From Pectobacterium brasiliense (GTDB lineage: Bacteria; Pseudomonadota; Gammaproteobacteria; Enterobacterales; Enterobacteriaceae): a stretch of 44,225 bases of DNA. The stretch lies in the NCBI RefSeq assembly GCF_013449685.1, contig NZ_JACDSF010000067.1, positions 1 to 44,225 of the forward strand, written 5' to 3'. Shown here piece by piece: positions 8,980 through 18,443 of the stretch. Position 1 is the stretch's first letter; every line of letters begins with the position of its first letter. A model generated the notes under the pieces. That model was not told the origin of the DNA. It saw only the letters and a list, made by a program, of their open reading frames with translations, and searched no databases. A program made the position numbers and the translations under genes.

Positions 8980-10649
8980 GGAAGGTTGTCGCTCAATTTG
9001 TCGATCTCTGCCGCCCCTTCTGGGGCGGTAAACGCAGCTGGCAGGCATGGCTCCTACTGCTTGTAGCCATTTCGATGGGCGGGATGATCGTCTATCTTAA
9101 TGTGTTGTTAAACGAGTGGAGTAAGACGTTTTATGATGCGTTAGGCGCATTCGACAGCAATTTGTTGCTGTCTCTGATGAAAGAATACGGCGTTTACATC
9201 CTGCTCTATATCGGGTCGATCGTGTATCAGGAGTGGTTTACCAAACTGCTAATTATCCGCTGGCGTACCGCGTTAACCGCCGAGCTGGTAGATAGCTGGC
9301 TGGCGAAGCGGGCATTTTATCGCATGTCGGTGGCGGGCAAGATTGATAACCCAGACCAGCGTATTGCCGAAGATATCAACCTGTTTGTCGATAAAGCCGT
9401 TAGTCTGGTCATCGAATTTTTGATCGTGACCGCGCGTTTGTTCTCTTTCGTCGTCATTCTGTGGGGATTATCGGGCGTTCAGCGCTTTACGCTGTTTGGC
9501 AAAGAGTGGGTAATCGAAGGTTATCTGGTGTGGATCGCTATTCTGTATACGCTGCTCGGCAGCCTGATTACGCATGTGGTCGGGAAGCGTCTGCATAATA
9601 TTAATTATGAGAAGCAAAAGGCAGAGGCCGATTTCCGTGCGGCGCTGCTACGTAAGCATGATAACGCCGAGCAAATCGCGCTGTACGGCGGTGAAGCGCA
9701 GGAGAAAAGCCATCTTCAGCGGCATTTCTCCGCCATCGTGTCGAACTGGGGGCGTTTTATGAATGCCGAGCGTAATCTGGGCTTCTTCACCACAGGCTAT
9801 ATGCGTGTAAGCCAGATTGTGCCGGTCTTTGCCGCTCTGCCTGCTTTCCTGAGTAAAACGGTAACGCTGGGCGGGCTGATGCAGATTCGCGGGGCGTTTG
9901 CGCAGTTGCACGGTGCGCTGAGCTGGTTTATCCATAAGTACAAAGAATTCGTGATTCTTTCTGCCAGTATGGCGCGTCTCAGCCAGTTCAAGGACGAAAT
10001 CAAACGTCATCAGTCTGAACAGGTCGATGCGCCGGTAGGGCAGGATTTACGTATTGATCAGCTTTCTTTCACCACGCCGCAGGGCTCTCCGCTGCTGCAA
10101 AAGGTGGATCTGCGCTGTGAAGCGGGTAGCTGGAGTAAGTTTTCTGGCCGCAGCGGGCTGGGGAAATCCACGCTGCTGCGTACGCTAAATGGTCTGTGGC
10201 CGTATTACGATGGCCGCTGGCAATCGCTGGAAGGTCGCAGCTTGCTGTTACCGCAGCAAAGCTATTTGGGGCAGGGTACGCTGGCAGAGATCCTCTGCTA
10301 TCCGCATCCGCCGCTGGCCGACAGTGAGATGCTGCGTCAGACGCTCGATAGCGTTGGGCTGGGCGCGTGGCGCGATCGTCTGGATGAGCAACTGAACTGG
10401 GATCGGGTGTTCTCCGGCGGGGAGCGGCAGCGTGTCGCCTTTGCCCGCGCGCTGATTGCTAAACCCGATACGCTCTATCTGGATGAAGCGACCAGCAATC
10501 TGGATCATGACGCCGCCAGACAGCTTTTGGCGCTGGTCAAGCTGGTGTTGCCCGCGTGTACCGTGGTGGCGATTACGCACCAGACGGAGCTGGACGATTT
10601 GTTCACGCACCGTTATGACTTAACGGATTTTGCCTCACAGCGCAGTTGA
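8976..10649 (+). CDS. SbmA/YddA-like ABC transporter with fused ATPase (FusD-like)
   Basis: A 557-residue inner-membrane half-transporter. The N-terminal membrane domain (about residues 1-330, about six segments) belongs to the ABC_membrane_2/SbmA-BacA group. The C-terminal ATPase has a Walker A-like GRSGLGKST, the signature FSGGERQRVAFARAL and a Walker B LYLDEATSNLD. E. coli YddA and Pectobacterium FusD are the closest relatives by layout. The proposed role is to handle the peptide or iron products released by the neighbouring protease; direction of transport is not known. GTG 8976 overlaps the end of the protease gene (GTGA), indicating coupled translation. Confidence 0.85.
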   Translation: MRKVVAQFVDLCRPFWGGKRSWQAWLLLLVAISMGGMIVYLNVLLNEWSKTFYDALGAFDSNLLLSLMKEYGVYILLYIGSIVYQEWFTKLLIIRWRTALTAELVDSWLAKRAFYRMSVAGKIDNPDQRIAEDINLFVDKAVSLVIEFLIVTARLFSFVVILWGLSGVQRFTLFGKEWVIEGYLVWIAILYTLLGSLITHVVGKRLHNINYEKQKAEADFRAALLRKHDNAEQIALYGGEAQEKSHLQRHFSAIVSNWGRFMNAERNLGFFTTGYMRVSQIVPVFAALPAFLSKTVTLGGLMQIRGAFAQLHGALSWFIHKYKEFVILSASMARLSQFKDEIKRHQSEQVDAPVGQDLRIDQLSFTTPQGSPLLQKVDLRCEAGSWSKFSGRSGLGKSTLLRTLNGLWPYYDGRWQSLEGRSLLLPQQSYLGQGTLAEILCYPHPPLADSEMLRQTLDSVGLGAWRDRLDEQLNWDRVFSGGERQRVAFARALIAKPDTLYLDEATSNLDHDAARQLLALVKLVLPACTVVAITHQTELDDLFTHRYDLTDFASQRS

Positions 10650-10656
10650 TGTTGTT

Positions 10657-10688
10657 CGCAGGCCTTCCGGTTCTCGGGAGGTCTGCGG
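10657..10688 (+). terminator. Possible terminator of the receptor-protease-ABC operon
   Basis: An imperfect stem of CGCAGGCCT with AGGTCTGCG (one G-U pair) separated by about a dozen bases is followed by a moderately T-rich stretch. It lies directly after the ABC gene. Weak T tract, hence modest confidence. Confidence 0.45.
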
Positions 10689-10749
10689 TTCTGGTAGGTT
10701 TCTTTTCACATGCCACCTATAATCCTTCGCAGGATTATCCCGTCTTTAC

Positions 10750-10777
10750 GGCACTTTTCGTCGCTCGCAGACTCCAA
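10750..10777 (+). promoter_or_regulatory. Sigma-E-type promoter of yfeY
   Basis: A -35 element GGCACTT (10750-10756), a 16-base spacer, and a -10 TCCAA (10773-10777) fit the RpoE pattern GGAACTT-N16-TCNAA with one -35 mismatch. E. coli yfeY is known as an RpoE-regulated lipoprotein gene, which supports the reading. Confidence 0.6.
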
Positions 10778-10836
10778 CCCCCATCTTACTAAGGGGGCTG
10801 ATGACGAAAGCCGTTCAATCTTGAGGAGTACATGCC

Positions 10837-11436
10837 ATGAATTTTCGCCCGCTGGGGTTATCGCTGGTGCTGGGTTTACCGCTGTTTCTGACCGGATGCA
10901 GCACACTTTCCAATTTCTCCTGGTCCAGCCTGTCGCCGTTTAACTGGTTCGGCAGCTCGTTGGACGTTACCGATGCGGGTGTCGGTGGCATCAATGCCGG
11001 TACGCCACTGTCCGAAGGGGCGCTACAGAGCGCGCTGGATGGCAGTTATCAACTGCGTAGCGGAATGGGAACGTCCAACGGTCAACTGGTCGCGTTTTAT
11101 CAGGCGCTGGATGGCAAAGAGGTGAAAATGATCGTCAGCGGCCAGCCGAAGGGCAGCGTGCGCAAAGTTGAGGTCATGGATCCGGCGATTGGCAGCGCAG
11201 GTGGTGTGAAAATAGGGGATGCTTTTAGCACTACCTACAGTAAAGCGTTTGAATCCTGCCAGTTAGGGCAAGGTGATGATGCGCAGAGCGTGGAATGTGC
11301 CGCGCCGCAGAGTACGCATATCAGCTACGTCTATTCCGGCGAGTGGAGCGGCCCGGAAGGCTTGATGCCGCCCGATGATATCCTGAAAACCTGGAAAGTG
11401 AGCAAAATCGTGTGGCACGCGCAGGCGCGAAACTAA
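10837..11436 (+). CDS. yfeY: RpoE-regulated lipoprotein YfeY
   Basis: A 199-residue lipoprotein. The lipobox LTGC puts the lipidated Cys at residue 21, after a hydrophobic signal peptide. The mature part is Ser/Gly-rich near the start, followed by a compact domain; it matches E. coli YfeY in size, position and tone. The function is unknown; it is an envelope-stress gene located beside yfeX, as in E. coli. GAGGAG lies about 10 bases upstream of the ATG. Confidence 0.85.
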   Translation: MNFRPLGLSLVLGLPLFLTGCSTLSNFSWSSLSPFNWFGSSLDVTDAGVGGINAGTPLSEGALQSALDGSYQLRSGMGTSNGQLVAFYQALDGKEVKMIVSGQPKGSVRKVEVMDPAIGSAGGVKIGDAFSTTYSKAFESCQLGQGDDAQSVECAAPQSTHISYVYSGEWSGPEGLMPPDDILKTWKVSKIVWHAQARN

Positions 11437-11460
11437 CTTGCGTTTACGCAAGGTAAAAGT

Positions 11461-11503
11461 CAGGCGGCTTCCGGTATGATAGCGGCGCCGCCTGATATTT
11501 TTT
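11461..11503 (+). terminator. Terminator after yfeY
   Basis: The stem CAGGCGGC (11461-11468) pairs with GCCGCCTG (11487-11494) and is followed by ATATTTTTT. It is placed 25 bases after the yfeY stop, so yfeX probably has its own promoter. Confidence 0.75.
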
Positions 11504-11578
11504 CGGCGGTCGTATGCGCCATAACTATCGTAGTAAACCATAACAACAAAGAAAAAACTGACGCTTGAGGAAGCAGAA

Positions 11579-12478
11579 ATGACACCAATTCAAAGCGGTA
11601 TTTTATTGGAACACCGCCGTTTTGCCATTTTTATGGAAGCGATGATTCAGGGAGAATTTGATGCTATCCGGCAGGGATGCAAAAAATTCTGTCAGACGTT
11701 GCAAGCGTTACAGCAGCAGTATCCTGATGCGGGATTGGGCGCGGTGCTGGCATTTGGCAACGACGTTTGGCGCGATCTGGATTGCAACCACGGCGCAGCG
11801 GAGCTGAAACCGTTCACACCGTTGGGTAACGGGCTTGCTCCAGCCACGCAGCGCGATCTACTGATTCACATCCAATCACTCCGTCATGATGTTAATTTCA
11901 CGCTGGCACAGGCGGCGCTGGCCGCGTTTGGCAGCGCGATCCGTATCGAAGAAGAGACGCACGGTTTCCGTTGGGTGGAAGATCGCGATTTAAGCGGCTT
12001 TGTCGACGGCACGGAAAACCCGCAGGGCGATGCCCGTCACGCTGTGGCGATTATCCCTGAGGGCCAGCCGGATGCGGGCGGCAGCTACGTGTTTACCCAG
12101 CGTTGGGAACACAATCTGAAGCAGCTACAGCGTTTTAGCGTGGAACAGCAGGAACAGATGATCGGGCGTACCAAGCAGGATAACGAAGAACTGTCTTCCG
12201 ATGAGCGCCCTGTGACCTCGCATCTTAGCCGCGTAGATTTAAAGGAAGACGGCAAGGGGCTGAAAATTCTGCGCCAGAGCCTGCCTTATGGCACCGCGAG
12301 CGGGAAAAATGGACTCTACTTTGTCGCTTACTGCGCACGTTTGCATAACATTGAGCAGCAGTTGCTGAGCATGTTCGGCGATCGTGACGGTAAACGTGAC
12401 GACATGCTGCGCTTTACGCGTGCCGTCAGCGGCAGCTACTTCTTTGCACCTTCTCTGGATCAGCTTTTATCGCTGTAA
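11579..12478 (+). CDS. yfeX: Dye-decolourising heme peroxidase YfeX
   Basis: A 299-residue cytoplasmic Dyp-type peroxidase. Family marks: GxxDG as FVDGTENP (about residues 141-148) with the catalytic Asp, and the proximal heme His in [11 protein letters not shown] (about residue 215). No signal peptide, consistent with cytosolic E. coli YfeX, which oxidises porphyrinogens and related substrates with hydrogen peroxide. AGGAAG lies a few bases before the ATG. Confidence 0.93.
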   Translation: MTPIQSGILLEHRRFAIFMEAMIQGEFDAIRQGCKKFCQTLQALQQQYPDAGLGAVLAFGNDVWRDLDCNHGAAELKPFTPLGNGLAPATQRDLLIHIQSLRHDVNFTLAQAALAAFGSAIRIEEETHGFRWVEDRDLSGFVDGTENPQGDARHAVAIIPEGQPDAGGSYVFTQRWEHNLKQLQRFSVEQQEQMIGRTKQDNEELSSDERPVTSHLSRVDLKEDGKGLKILRQSLPYGTASGKNGLYFVAYCARLHNIEQQLLSMFGDRDGKRDDMLRFTRAVSGSYFFAPSLDQLLSL

Positions 12479-12797
12479 GATCTGACGCGTTTTCCTGATG
12501 CCTGCATCTGTGCAGGCATCCGTTCTGTGAGTTTTCCCTTTTTCCACTTTCCTTTATCGGGCTATCTGGCCGCATTTTCCTTTTCCCTCCTGCTTTTTCC
12601 TCTCATATCGCTCGTTTTGTGGTTATGTACTTTAGCGCTTAAAAATCCCGAAATGATATATATAAAGGTTATATGTTAACCGTCACTTCCCCCTACACTG
12701 ATTTACGCTGACAAGCGCATTCGATTCAAAAAACGGCTATGTAACGGCTCCGACAACAAAGCCTACCGAATAGGCTCTAACTCTGACAGGACATAAG
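12479..12797. other. Intergenic region between yfeX and cysP, probable cys promoter
   Basis: After the yfeX hairpin the sequence is pyrimidine-rich, then very AT-rich near 12640-12690 (TGATATATATAAAGGTTATA), a plausible CysB-controlled promoter for the sulfate genes. No ORF was recognised. The CysB site itself cannot be placed confidently by eye. Confidence 0.4.
12497..12520 (+). terminator. Terminator hairpin after yfeX
   Basis: A perfect 10-bp stem GATGCCTGCA with TGCAGGCATC and a 4-base loop, 19 bases after the yfeX stop. T-rich sequence follows only after about 10 bases. Confidence 0.65.
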
Positions 12798-13826
12798 ATG
12801 AATCAAGTACAGGTGAAAGGCTCGCTGGTGAAAGGTTCTCTGGCGCTGTCATTGCTGCTGGGCGGGCAGAGCGCGGTCTCTGCTACCGAGCTGCTGAACA
12901 GCTCTTATGATGTGTCGCGCGAGCTCTTTGTAGCGCTCAATCCTGGCTTTGAAAAACAGTGGCTGTCGCAACACCCTAACGATCCGCTGACGATCAAACA
13001 GTCGCATGCCGGTTCATCTAAGCAGGCGCTGGCTATTCTGCAAGGCCTGAAGGCCGACGTTGTGACCTACAATCAGGTGACGGACGTTCAGATCCTGCAC
13101 GACCGCGGTCAGTTGATTCCCGCAGATTGGCAGACGCGTTTACCGAATCATAGCTCTCCGTTTTACTCCACCATGGCCTTCCTGGTTCGCAAAGGTAACC
13201 CAAAAGGCATTCACGACTGGAACGATCTGGTGCGTGATGACGTTAAATTGATTTTCCCGAATCCGAAAACCTCCGGCAATGCCCGTTATACCTACCTTGC
13301 GGCCTGGGGCGCGACCAGCAAAGCCAACGGTGGCGACGAGGCCAAAACGCGCGCGTGGATAACGCGTTTTCTGGCGAACGTCGAAGTCTTTGATACCGGC
13401 GGCCGTGGCGCAACCACCACGTTTGTGGAACGCCAGTTAGGCGATGTGCTGATCAGCTTTGAATCTGAGGTGAATAACATCCGTAATCAGTACGGTGCTG
13501 AGAACTACGAAGTGATCGTCCCGAAGGTCAACATACTGGCAGAATTCCCTGTGGCGTGGATCGATAAGAATGTCGAGAAGAACGGCACCGAGCAGGCGGC
13601 AAAAGCCTATCTGAATTATCTGTATAGCCCGGAAGCACAGAAAGTGATCACCGATTTTTACTACCGTGTGAATAACCCTGAACTGGCGCAAACGCTAAAA
13701 TCTCGTTTCCCAGAGACCACCTTATTTCGGGTAGAGGATCAGTTTGGATCGTGGTCACAGGTGATGAAAACCCACTTCGACACCGGTGGTGAACTGGACA
13801 AACTGTTGGCGGCTGGTCGTCAGTAA
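12798..13826 (+). CDS. cysP: Thiosulfate/sulfate-binding periplasmic protein CysP
   Basis: A 342-residue periplasmic binding protein with a signal peptide (about residues 1-29, ending VSA) and the sulfate-binding family signature, including [12 protein letters not shown] near the mature start and [17 protein letters not shown] in the middle. It delivers sulfate or thiosulfate to the CysT-CysW permease. Its stop overlaps the cysT start by 1 base, so it heads the cysPTW operon. Confidence 0.95.
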   Translation: MNQVQVKGSLVKGSLALSLLLGGQSAVSATELLNSSYDVSRELFVALNPGFEKQWLSQHPNDPLTIKQSHAGSSKQALAILQGLKADVVTYNQVTDVQILHDRGQLIPADWQTRLPNHSSPFYSTMAFLVRKGNPKGIHDWNDLVRDDVKLIFPNPKTSGNARYTYLAAWGATSKANGGDEAKTRAWITRFLANVEVFDTGGRGATTTFVERQLGDVLISFESEVNNIRNQYGAENYEVIVPKVNILAEFPVAWIDKNVEKNGTEQAAKAYLNYLYSPEAQKVITDFYYRVNNPELAQTLKSRFPETTLFRVEDQFGSWSQVMKTHFDTGGELDKLLAAGRQ

Positions 13827-14680
13827 TGTCTTTGAGGTCTGGTAACTTCTTTTCTGGTTCAGGTAAACGGGTGCTGCCGGGATTCGCGCTGAGTCTGGGC
13901 AGCAGCCTGCTGTTCGTCTGTCTGATTCTTTTACTGCCCTTAAGTGCGCTGGTGATGCAGCTCTCAGAAATGAGTTTGGCGCAGTACTGGGCGGTGATAT
14001 CTAACCCGCAGGTGGTAGCGGCCTACAAGGTAACGCTCCTGGCTGCGGGGCTGGCGACGGTATTTAATGCGGGATTCGGCCTGTTAATGGCGTGGATCCT
14101 GACGCGTTATCGCTTTCCCGGCCGAGCCTTGCTGGATGGATTGATGGATTTACCCTTTGCGCTCCCGACTGCGGTGGCGGGGCTGACGCTGGCTGCGCTG
14201 TTTTCAACGACCGGCTGGTACGGCGCATGGCTGGCCGAATTCGGCATCAAGGTATCCTATACCTGGCTGGGCATTACGGTTGCGATGGCGTTCACCAGCA
14301 TTCCTTTTGTCGTGCGTACCGTCCAACCGGTGTTGGAAGATCTGGGGCCTGAATACGAAGAGGCGGCACAAACGCTGGGCGCGAATCGCTGGCAGTGTTT
14401 TCGCTACGTTATTTTACCGGAGTTAACCCCGGCGCTATTAACGGGCACCGCGCTGTCGTTTGCCCGCAGTCTGGGCGAGTTTGGCGCGGTGATCTTTATT
14501 GCGGGTAACATTGCCTGGCAGACGGAAGTCGTTTCGCTGATGATCTTTATCCGCCTGCAGGAGTTTGATTTCCCTGCCGCCAGTGCGATTGCCTCCGTCG
14601 TGTTAGCAGCATCCTTATTGATCCTGTTTGGCGTTAACGTGCTGCAACGCCGTTTTGGTCAACGGACCCGGAGCGTGTAA
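13826..14680 (+). CDS. cysT: Sulfate/thiosulfate ABC permease subunit CysT (CysU)
   Basis: A 284-residue inner-membrane permease with about six membrane segments and the ATPase-contact EAA loop (EEAAQTLGANRWQCFRYVILPE, about residues 178-199). It pairs with CysW to form the channel for sulfate and thiosulfate. Start and stop each overlap the neighbouring genes by 1 base. Confidence 0.95.
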   Translation: MSLRSGNFFSGSGKRVLPGFALSLGSSLLFVCLILLLPLSALVMQLSEMSLAQYWAVISNPQVVAAYKVTLLAAGLATVFNAGFGLLMAWILTRYRFPGRALLDGLMDLPFALPTAVAGLTLAALFSTTGWYGAWLAEFGIKVSYTWLGITVAMAFTSIPFVVRTVQPVLEDLGPEYEEAAQTLGANRWQCFRYVILPELTPALLTGTALSFARSLGEFGAVIFIAGNIAWQTEVVSLMIFIRLQEFDFPAASAIASVVLAASLLILFGVNVLQRRFGQRTRSV

Positions 14681-15546
14681 TGGCAGAGATACCGACTGTG
14701 ACGTCACGGCATCAACCTCATCCGCTTCGGCAGGAACGTAACTGGGCGAGAACCGCGTTGATTGCACTGGGCGTGATATTATCGCTCATCATGCTGGTCA
14801 TCCCTTTAGTGTCAATTTTTGCCGCTGCGCTATCGCATGGGCTGGGGGGCGTCTGGCGTAATCTGAGCGACCCTGACATGCTGCATGCCATTGGCCTCAC
14901 GCTGCTGGTGGTTGCGATTGTCGTACCGGTGAATCTGGTGTTTGGTACGCTGCTGGCGTGGCTGGTCACGCGCTTTCAGTTTCCGGGGCGGCAACTGCTG
15001 CTCACGCTGATCGATATCCCTTTTGCTGTTTCTCCGGTGGTAGCGGGTTTGCTGTATCTGCTCTTTTACAGCACCAACGGCCCGGTTGGCGGCTGGCTGG
15101 ATGAGCAGGGGATACAGCTGATGTTTGCCTGGCCGGGCATTGTGCTGGTGACGATATTTGTGACCTGTCCGTTCATGGTCAGGGAGCTGGTTCCGGTGAT
15201 GATGAGTCAGGGCAGTAAGGAAGAAGAAGCGGCGGTATTGCTTGGTGCGTCAGGCTGGCAAGTGTTCTATCGGGTGACGCTACCGAATATTCGCTGGGCG
15301 CTGCTGTATGGCGTGGTGCTGACGAATGCCCGAGCGATTGGTGAGTTTGGCGCCGTGTCCGTGGTTTCAGGCTCGATTCGTGGTGAAACCTACACGCTGC
15401 CGCTACAGGTCGAATTGCTGCATCAGGATTATAACAGCGTGGGGGCGTTTACCGCGGCGGCGCTGTTAACCGTGATGGCGATACTGACGTTGTTCATCAA
15501 AAGCGCCTTGCAGTGGCGTGTGAAGCGGCAAATGAATAAACGCTAA
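14680..15546 (+). CDS. cysW: Sulfate/thiosulfate ABC permease subunit CysW
   Basis: A 288-residue permease with six or so membrane segments and an EAA loop (EEEAAVLLGASGWQVFYRVTLPN). It is the second channel subunit with CysT. In E. coli the ATPase gene cysA comes next; here the reading frame ends, a terminator follows and then cysM begins, so the energising ATPase must be encoded elsewhere. Confidence 0.95.
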   Translation: MAEIPTVTSRHQPHPLRQERNWARTALIALGVILSLIMLVIPLVSIFAAALSHGLGGVWRNLSDPDMLHAIGLTLLVVAIVVPVNLVFGTLLAWLVTRFQFPGRQLLLTLIDIPFAVSPVVAGLLYLLFYSTNGPVGGWLDEQGIQLMFAWPGIVLVTIFVTCPFMVRELVPVMMSQGSKEEEAAVLLGASGWQVFYRVTLPNIRWALLYGVVLTNARAIGEFGAVSVVSGSIRGETYTLPLQVELLHQDYNSVGAFTAAALLTVMAILTLFIKSALQWRVKRQMNKR

Positions 15547-15564
15547 CTTTACTCTTTTCTATCA

Positions 15565-15590
15565 CTCGCGCCGCATGCGCGAGGCTTTTT
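15565..15590 (+). terminator. Terminator between cysW and cysM
   Basis: The 7-bp stem CTCGCGC (15565-15571) with GCGCGAG (15577-15583) is followed by GCTTTTTA. It separates cysM from the permease genes, in contrast to the continuous E. coli operon. Confidence 0.8.
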
Positions 15591-15602
15591 AGGACTCAAC
15601 TT

Positions 15603-16484
15603 GTGACAACGCTTGAGCAGTGTATTGGCAATACCCCGCTAGTGAAATTACAGCGCCTGACGCAGGGGTTAAACAGTGAAATCTGGCTGAAGCTGGAAGG
15701 AAATAACCCCGCCGGATCGGTAAAAGATCGGGCCGCATATTCCATGATCCAGCAGGCAGAGAATCGCGGTGACATATCTCCCGGTGACCGGCTCATCGAG
15801 GCGACCAGCGGGAACACCGGCATTGCGCTGGCGATGATTGCGGCGGTAAAAGGCTATCGTCTGCGTTTGTTGATGCCGGACAACATGAGCTATGAACGCC
15901 AGACCGCGATGCGTGCGTATGGCGCGGAGCTGGTTTTGGTCAATCGCAAGCTGGGGATGGAAGGGGCGCGGGATCGCGCAAAACAGATGGTGTTGGCGGG
16001 AGAGGGGAAAACGCTCGATCAGTTCAATAACCCAGACAATTCGCTGGCGCATTTTCTGACGACTGGCCCGGAGATTTGGCAGCAGACGGCAGGTAAGGTG
16101 ACTCACTTTATCTCCAGCATGGGAACGACCGGCACGATTTCTGGCGTCAGCCGCTATCTTAAGCAGCAGAACCCAGCGATTTGCACGGTGGGATTACAGC
16201 CTGCGGAAGGCAGCCACATTCCCGGTATTCGCCGCTGGACGCCGGACTACATGCCAGGGATTTTTCGTGCCGATCTGGTCGATCGCATTCTGGATATGAC
16301 GCAGGTGGATGCCGAGAATACGTTACGCCAACTGGCGCGTCAGGAAGGTATCTTCTGCGGCGTCAGTTCCGGTGGCGCGGTGGCTGGCGCACTGCGGCTT
16401 GCGGCAGAAAACCCCGGCAGCGTGATTGTGGCAATCGCCTGCGATCGCGGCGATCGGTATCTGTCCACCGGGGTATTTGACTGA
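15603..16484 (+). CDS. cysM: Cysteine synthase B (O-acetylserine sulfhydrylase B)
   Basis: A 293-residue PLP enzyme that makes cysteine from O-acetylserine with sulfide, or S-sulfocysteine with thiosulfate. PLP lysine in NPAGSVKDRAA (about residue 41), phosphate loop [10 protein letters not shown], and the CysM-type GVSSGGAVAGAL. The start is GTG 15603 (TTLEQCIGNTPLVKLQ matches the family's N-terminus). It ends a few residues earlier than E. coli CysM. It converges with macB; the two stops are 3 bases apart with no terminator between them. Confidence 0.95.
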   Translation: MTTLEQCIGNTPLVKLQRLTQGLNSEIWLKLEGNNPAGSVKDRAAYSMIQQAENRGDISPGDRLIEATSGNTGIALAMIAAVKGYRLRLLMPDNMSYERQTAMRAYGAELVLVNRKLGMEGARDRAKQMVLAGEGKTLDQFNNPDNSLAHFLTTGPEIWQQTAGKVTHFISSMGTTGTISGVSRYLKQQNPAICTVGLQPAEGSHIPGIRRWTPDYMPGIFRADLVDRILDMTQVDAENTLRQLARQEGIFCGVSSGGAVAGALRLAAENPGSVIVAIACDRGDRYLSTGVFD

Positions 16485-16487
16485 CGA

Positions 16488-18440
16488 CTATTCCCGCTCC
16501 AGTGCGTGAATCGGTTCCATCCGTGCGGCACGTCGGGCGGGGAAAAAGCCGAAGATAATGCCGATCAGGCTGGAGCACAGGAACGCGGCAATAATCGATG
16601 AACTGGAATAGATCATCGCGAAATTGCTGCTGAACTGGGCGAATAGCACGCCGATAGCCAGCGACAGCCCCACGCCGATGATGCCGCCGAACAGGCAAAC
16701 CAGCACCGCTTCGATCAAAAACTGCTGCATGATATCGCTGGTGCGTGCGCCAACCGCCATACGGACGCCGATCTCTCGGGTTCGCTCGGTGACGGAAACC
16801 AGCATGGTGTTCATCACGCCGATCCCGCCGACAAGCAGCGAGATCAGGGCAATCATCGATACCAGCAGCGTGAGCGTGGTGGTGGTTTTCTCGATCATCT
16901 GACGGATGCTGTCAGTGTTCATGATAAAGAAATCTTTCGTACCGTGCCGCTGCGTCAGCAGGGCGGTGATGCTTTTCTCCGCGACGTTCATATCCATATT
17001 GTCTTTCACCCGCACCGTGATGCTTTTCAGGTAGGATTGTCCGACCATGCGCTTCATCACCGTGGTGTACGGCACCCAGACATTCAGGTTCTCATCGCTG
17101 CCGAAGCCTCCCTGATTCTTACTGACGACGCCGATAATCCGCACGGGCAGCGAGCCTAGCAAAATCACTTGTCCAATGGGATCTTCGCCGTGGGGAAAGA
17201 GCTTGTTAAGCGTATTTTTGTCAATCACGGCATCCTGCTTCAGTTCATCGACACTGCTGCGTGGGAAAAGCACGCCGCGTTGCAGGGTGTAGCCACGCAC
17301 GGTGAAGAACTGCTCGCCAACCCCGGAAATGCTGGCGGAAACGGCAATGTTGCCGTAGCGCATCGTTACACTGGTTGAGATAGAAGGCGTGACGCTATGC
17401 ACGTAGGGCTGCTGCGTCAGCGGCTGGATATCACTGGCTCGCAGCGTCTGGATGGCGCTGGCATCCATGTCGCCGAAGTCTTTGCCGGGGAAAATTTCCA
17501 GCGTACTGGTGCCCATCGAATTGATGTCGGCCAGCACCTGTTCCTGTGAGCCTTTTCCCAGCGCGACGACCGAGACGACAGACGCAATACCGATGATGAT
17601 GCCGAGCATGGTCAGAAAGGTACGCATCCGCTGGGCGTTCATCGCCAGCAGCGCCATTTTAAACGCGTCGATAAAGCGATCTTTGAACTGATTCAGAGCG
17701 GACGTCGCCGGAGAGCTGGCGGCTTCCGTTGACGGCACGGCGGCTTCTTCGGGGCGCGTTTGTCGGTCGGCAATCACTTCGCCATCGCGCAGTTCGATGA
17801 TGCGCTGAGCATGTTCGGCAATTGTCATATCGTGGGTGACGATCACGACGGTATTGCCCTGCCTGTGCAGATCGCGAAGTATGCTCAGAACCTCGTTGCC
17901 GCTGTGGGTGTCCAGCGCACCGGTTGGCTCATCCGCCAGAATGATGCCGCCGCCGTTCATCAGCGCCCGTGCGATACTCACACGCTGCTGCTGGCCGCCG
18001 GAAAGCTGGCTGGGCCGATAGTGGAGGCGACTTTCCAGTCCTAGCCGAGTGAGCAGTTCCGCCGCCCGTTGACGGCGCGCCAGCCGACTTTTTCCGGCAT
18101 AAATGGCTGGAACTTCAACGTTCCCCAATGCGCTGAGGTCGCCGAGCAGGTGATAGCGCTGGAAAATAAAGCCGAAATGCTCGCGACGTAGTTCCGCAAG
18201 CTGGTCGTTGTCCAGCTCGCCAGCGGCGCGTCCTGCCACCTGATAATCACCGGCGGACGGTTTATCCAGACAGCCGAGAATATTCATCAGCGTGGATTTT
18301 CCCGACCCGGACGCCCCGACGATCGCCACCATCTCTCCCTGATTGATGGTCAGGTTGATGTCTTTGAGGACGGTGACGTCCTGTTCGCCGTTGGAAAAGC
18401 GGCGGGTAATACCGGTCAGCTTAAGTAAGGATGTGGACAT
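16488..18440 (-). CDS. macB: MacB macrolide/peptide-type ABC transporter
   Basis: A 650-residue protein: an N-terminal ATPase (Walker [10 protein letters not shown] near residue 42, signature [15 protein letters not shown], Walker [11 protein letters not shown]), then four membrane segments (one near residue 275, three after 520) flanking a large periplasmic domain. With MacA and TolC it forms a tripartite pump for macrolides, toxins and heme precursors. Its start is 3 bases after the macA stop, so they form one operon transcribed away from the two-component system. Confidence 0.93.
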   Translation of the reverse strand: MSTSLLKLTGITRRFSNGEQDVTVLKDINLTINQGEMVAIVGASGSGKSTLMNILGCLDKPSAGDYQVAGRAAGELDNDQLAELRREHFGFIFQRYHLLGDLSALGNVEVPAIYAGKSRLARRQRAAELLTRLGLESRLHYRPSQLSGGQQQRVSIARALMNGGGIILADEPTGALDTHSGNEVLSILRDLHRQGNTVVIVTHDMTIAEHAQRIIELRDGEVIADRQTRPEEAAVPSTEAASSPATSALNQFKDRFIDAFKMALLAMNAQRMRTFLTMLGIIIGIASVVSVVALGKGSQEQVLADINSMGTSTLEIFPGKDFGDMDASAIQTLRASDIQPLTQQPYVHSVTPSISTSVTMRYGNIAVSASISGVGEQFFTVRGYTLQRGVLFPRSSVDELKQDAVIDKNTLNKLFPHGEDPIGQVILLGSLPVRIIGVVSKNQGGFGSDENLNVWVPYTTVMKRMVGQSYLKSITVRVKDNMDMNVAEKSITALLTQRHGTKDFFIMNTDSIRQMIEKTTTTLTLLVSMIALISLLVGGIGVMNTMLVSVTERTREIGVRMAVGARTSDIMQQFLIEAVLVCLFGGIIGVGLSLAIGVLFAQFSSNFAMIYSSSSIIAAFLCSSLIGIIFGFFPARRAARMEPIHALERE

Positions 18441-18443
18441 ACG

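Noticed and set aside
16488-18440. macB ATPase as a substitute for missing CysA
   Set aside because: It has the MacB membrane and periplasmic domains, lies on the opposite strand and is paired with macA; it is not a sulfate-type ATPase.
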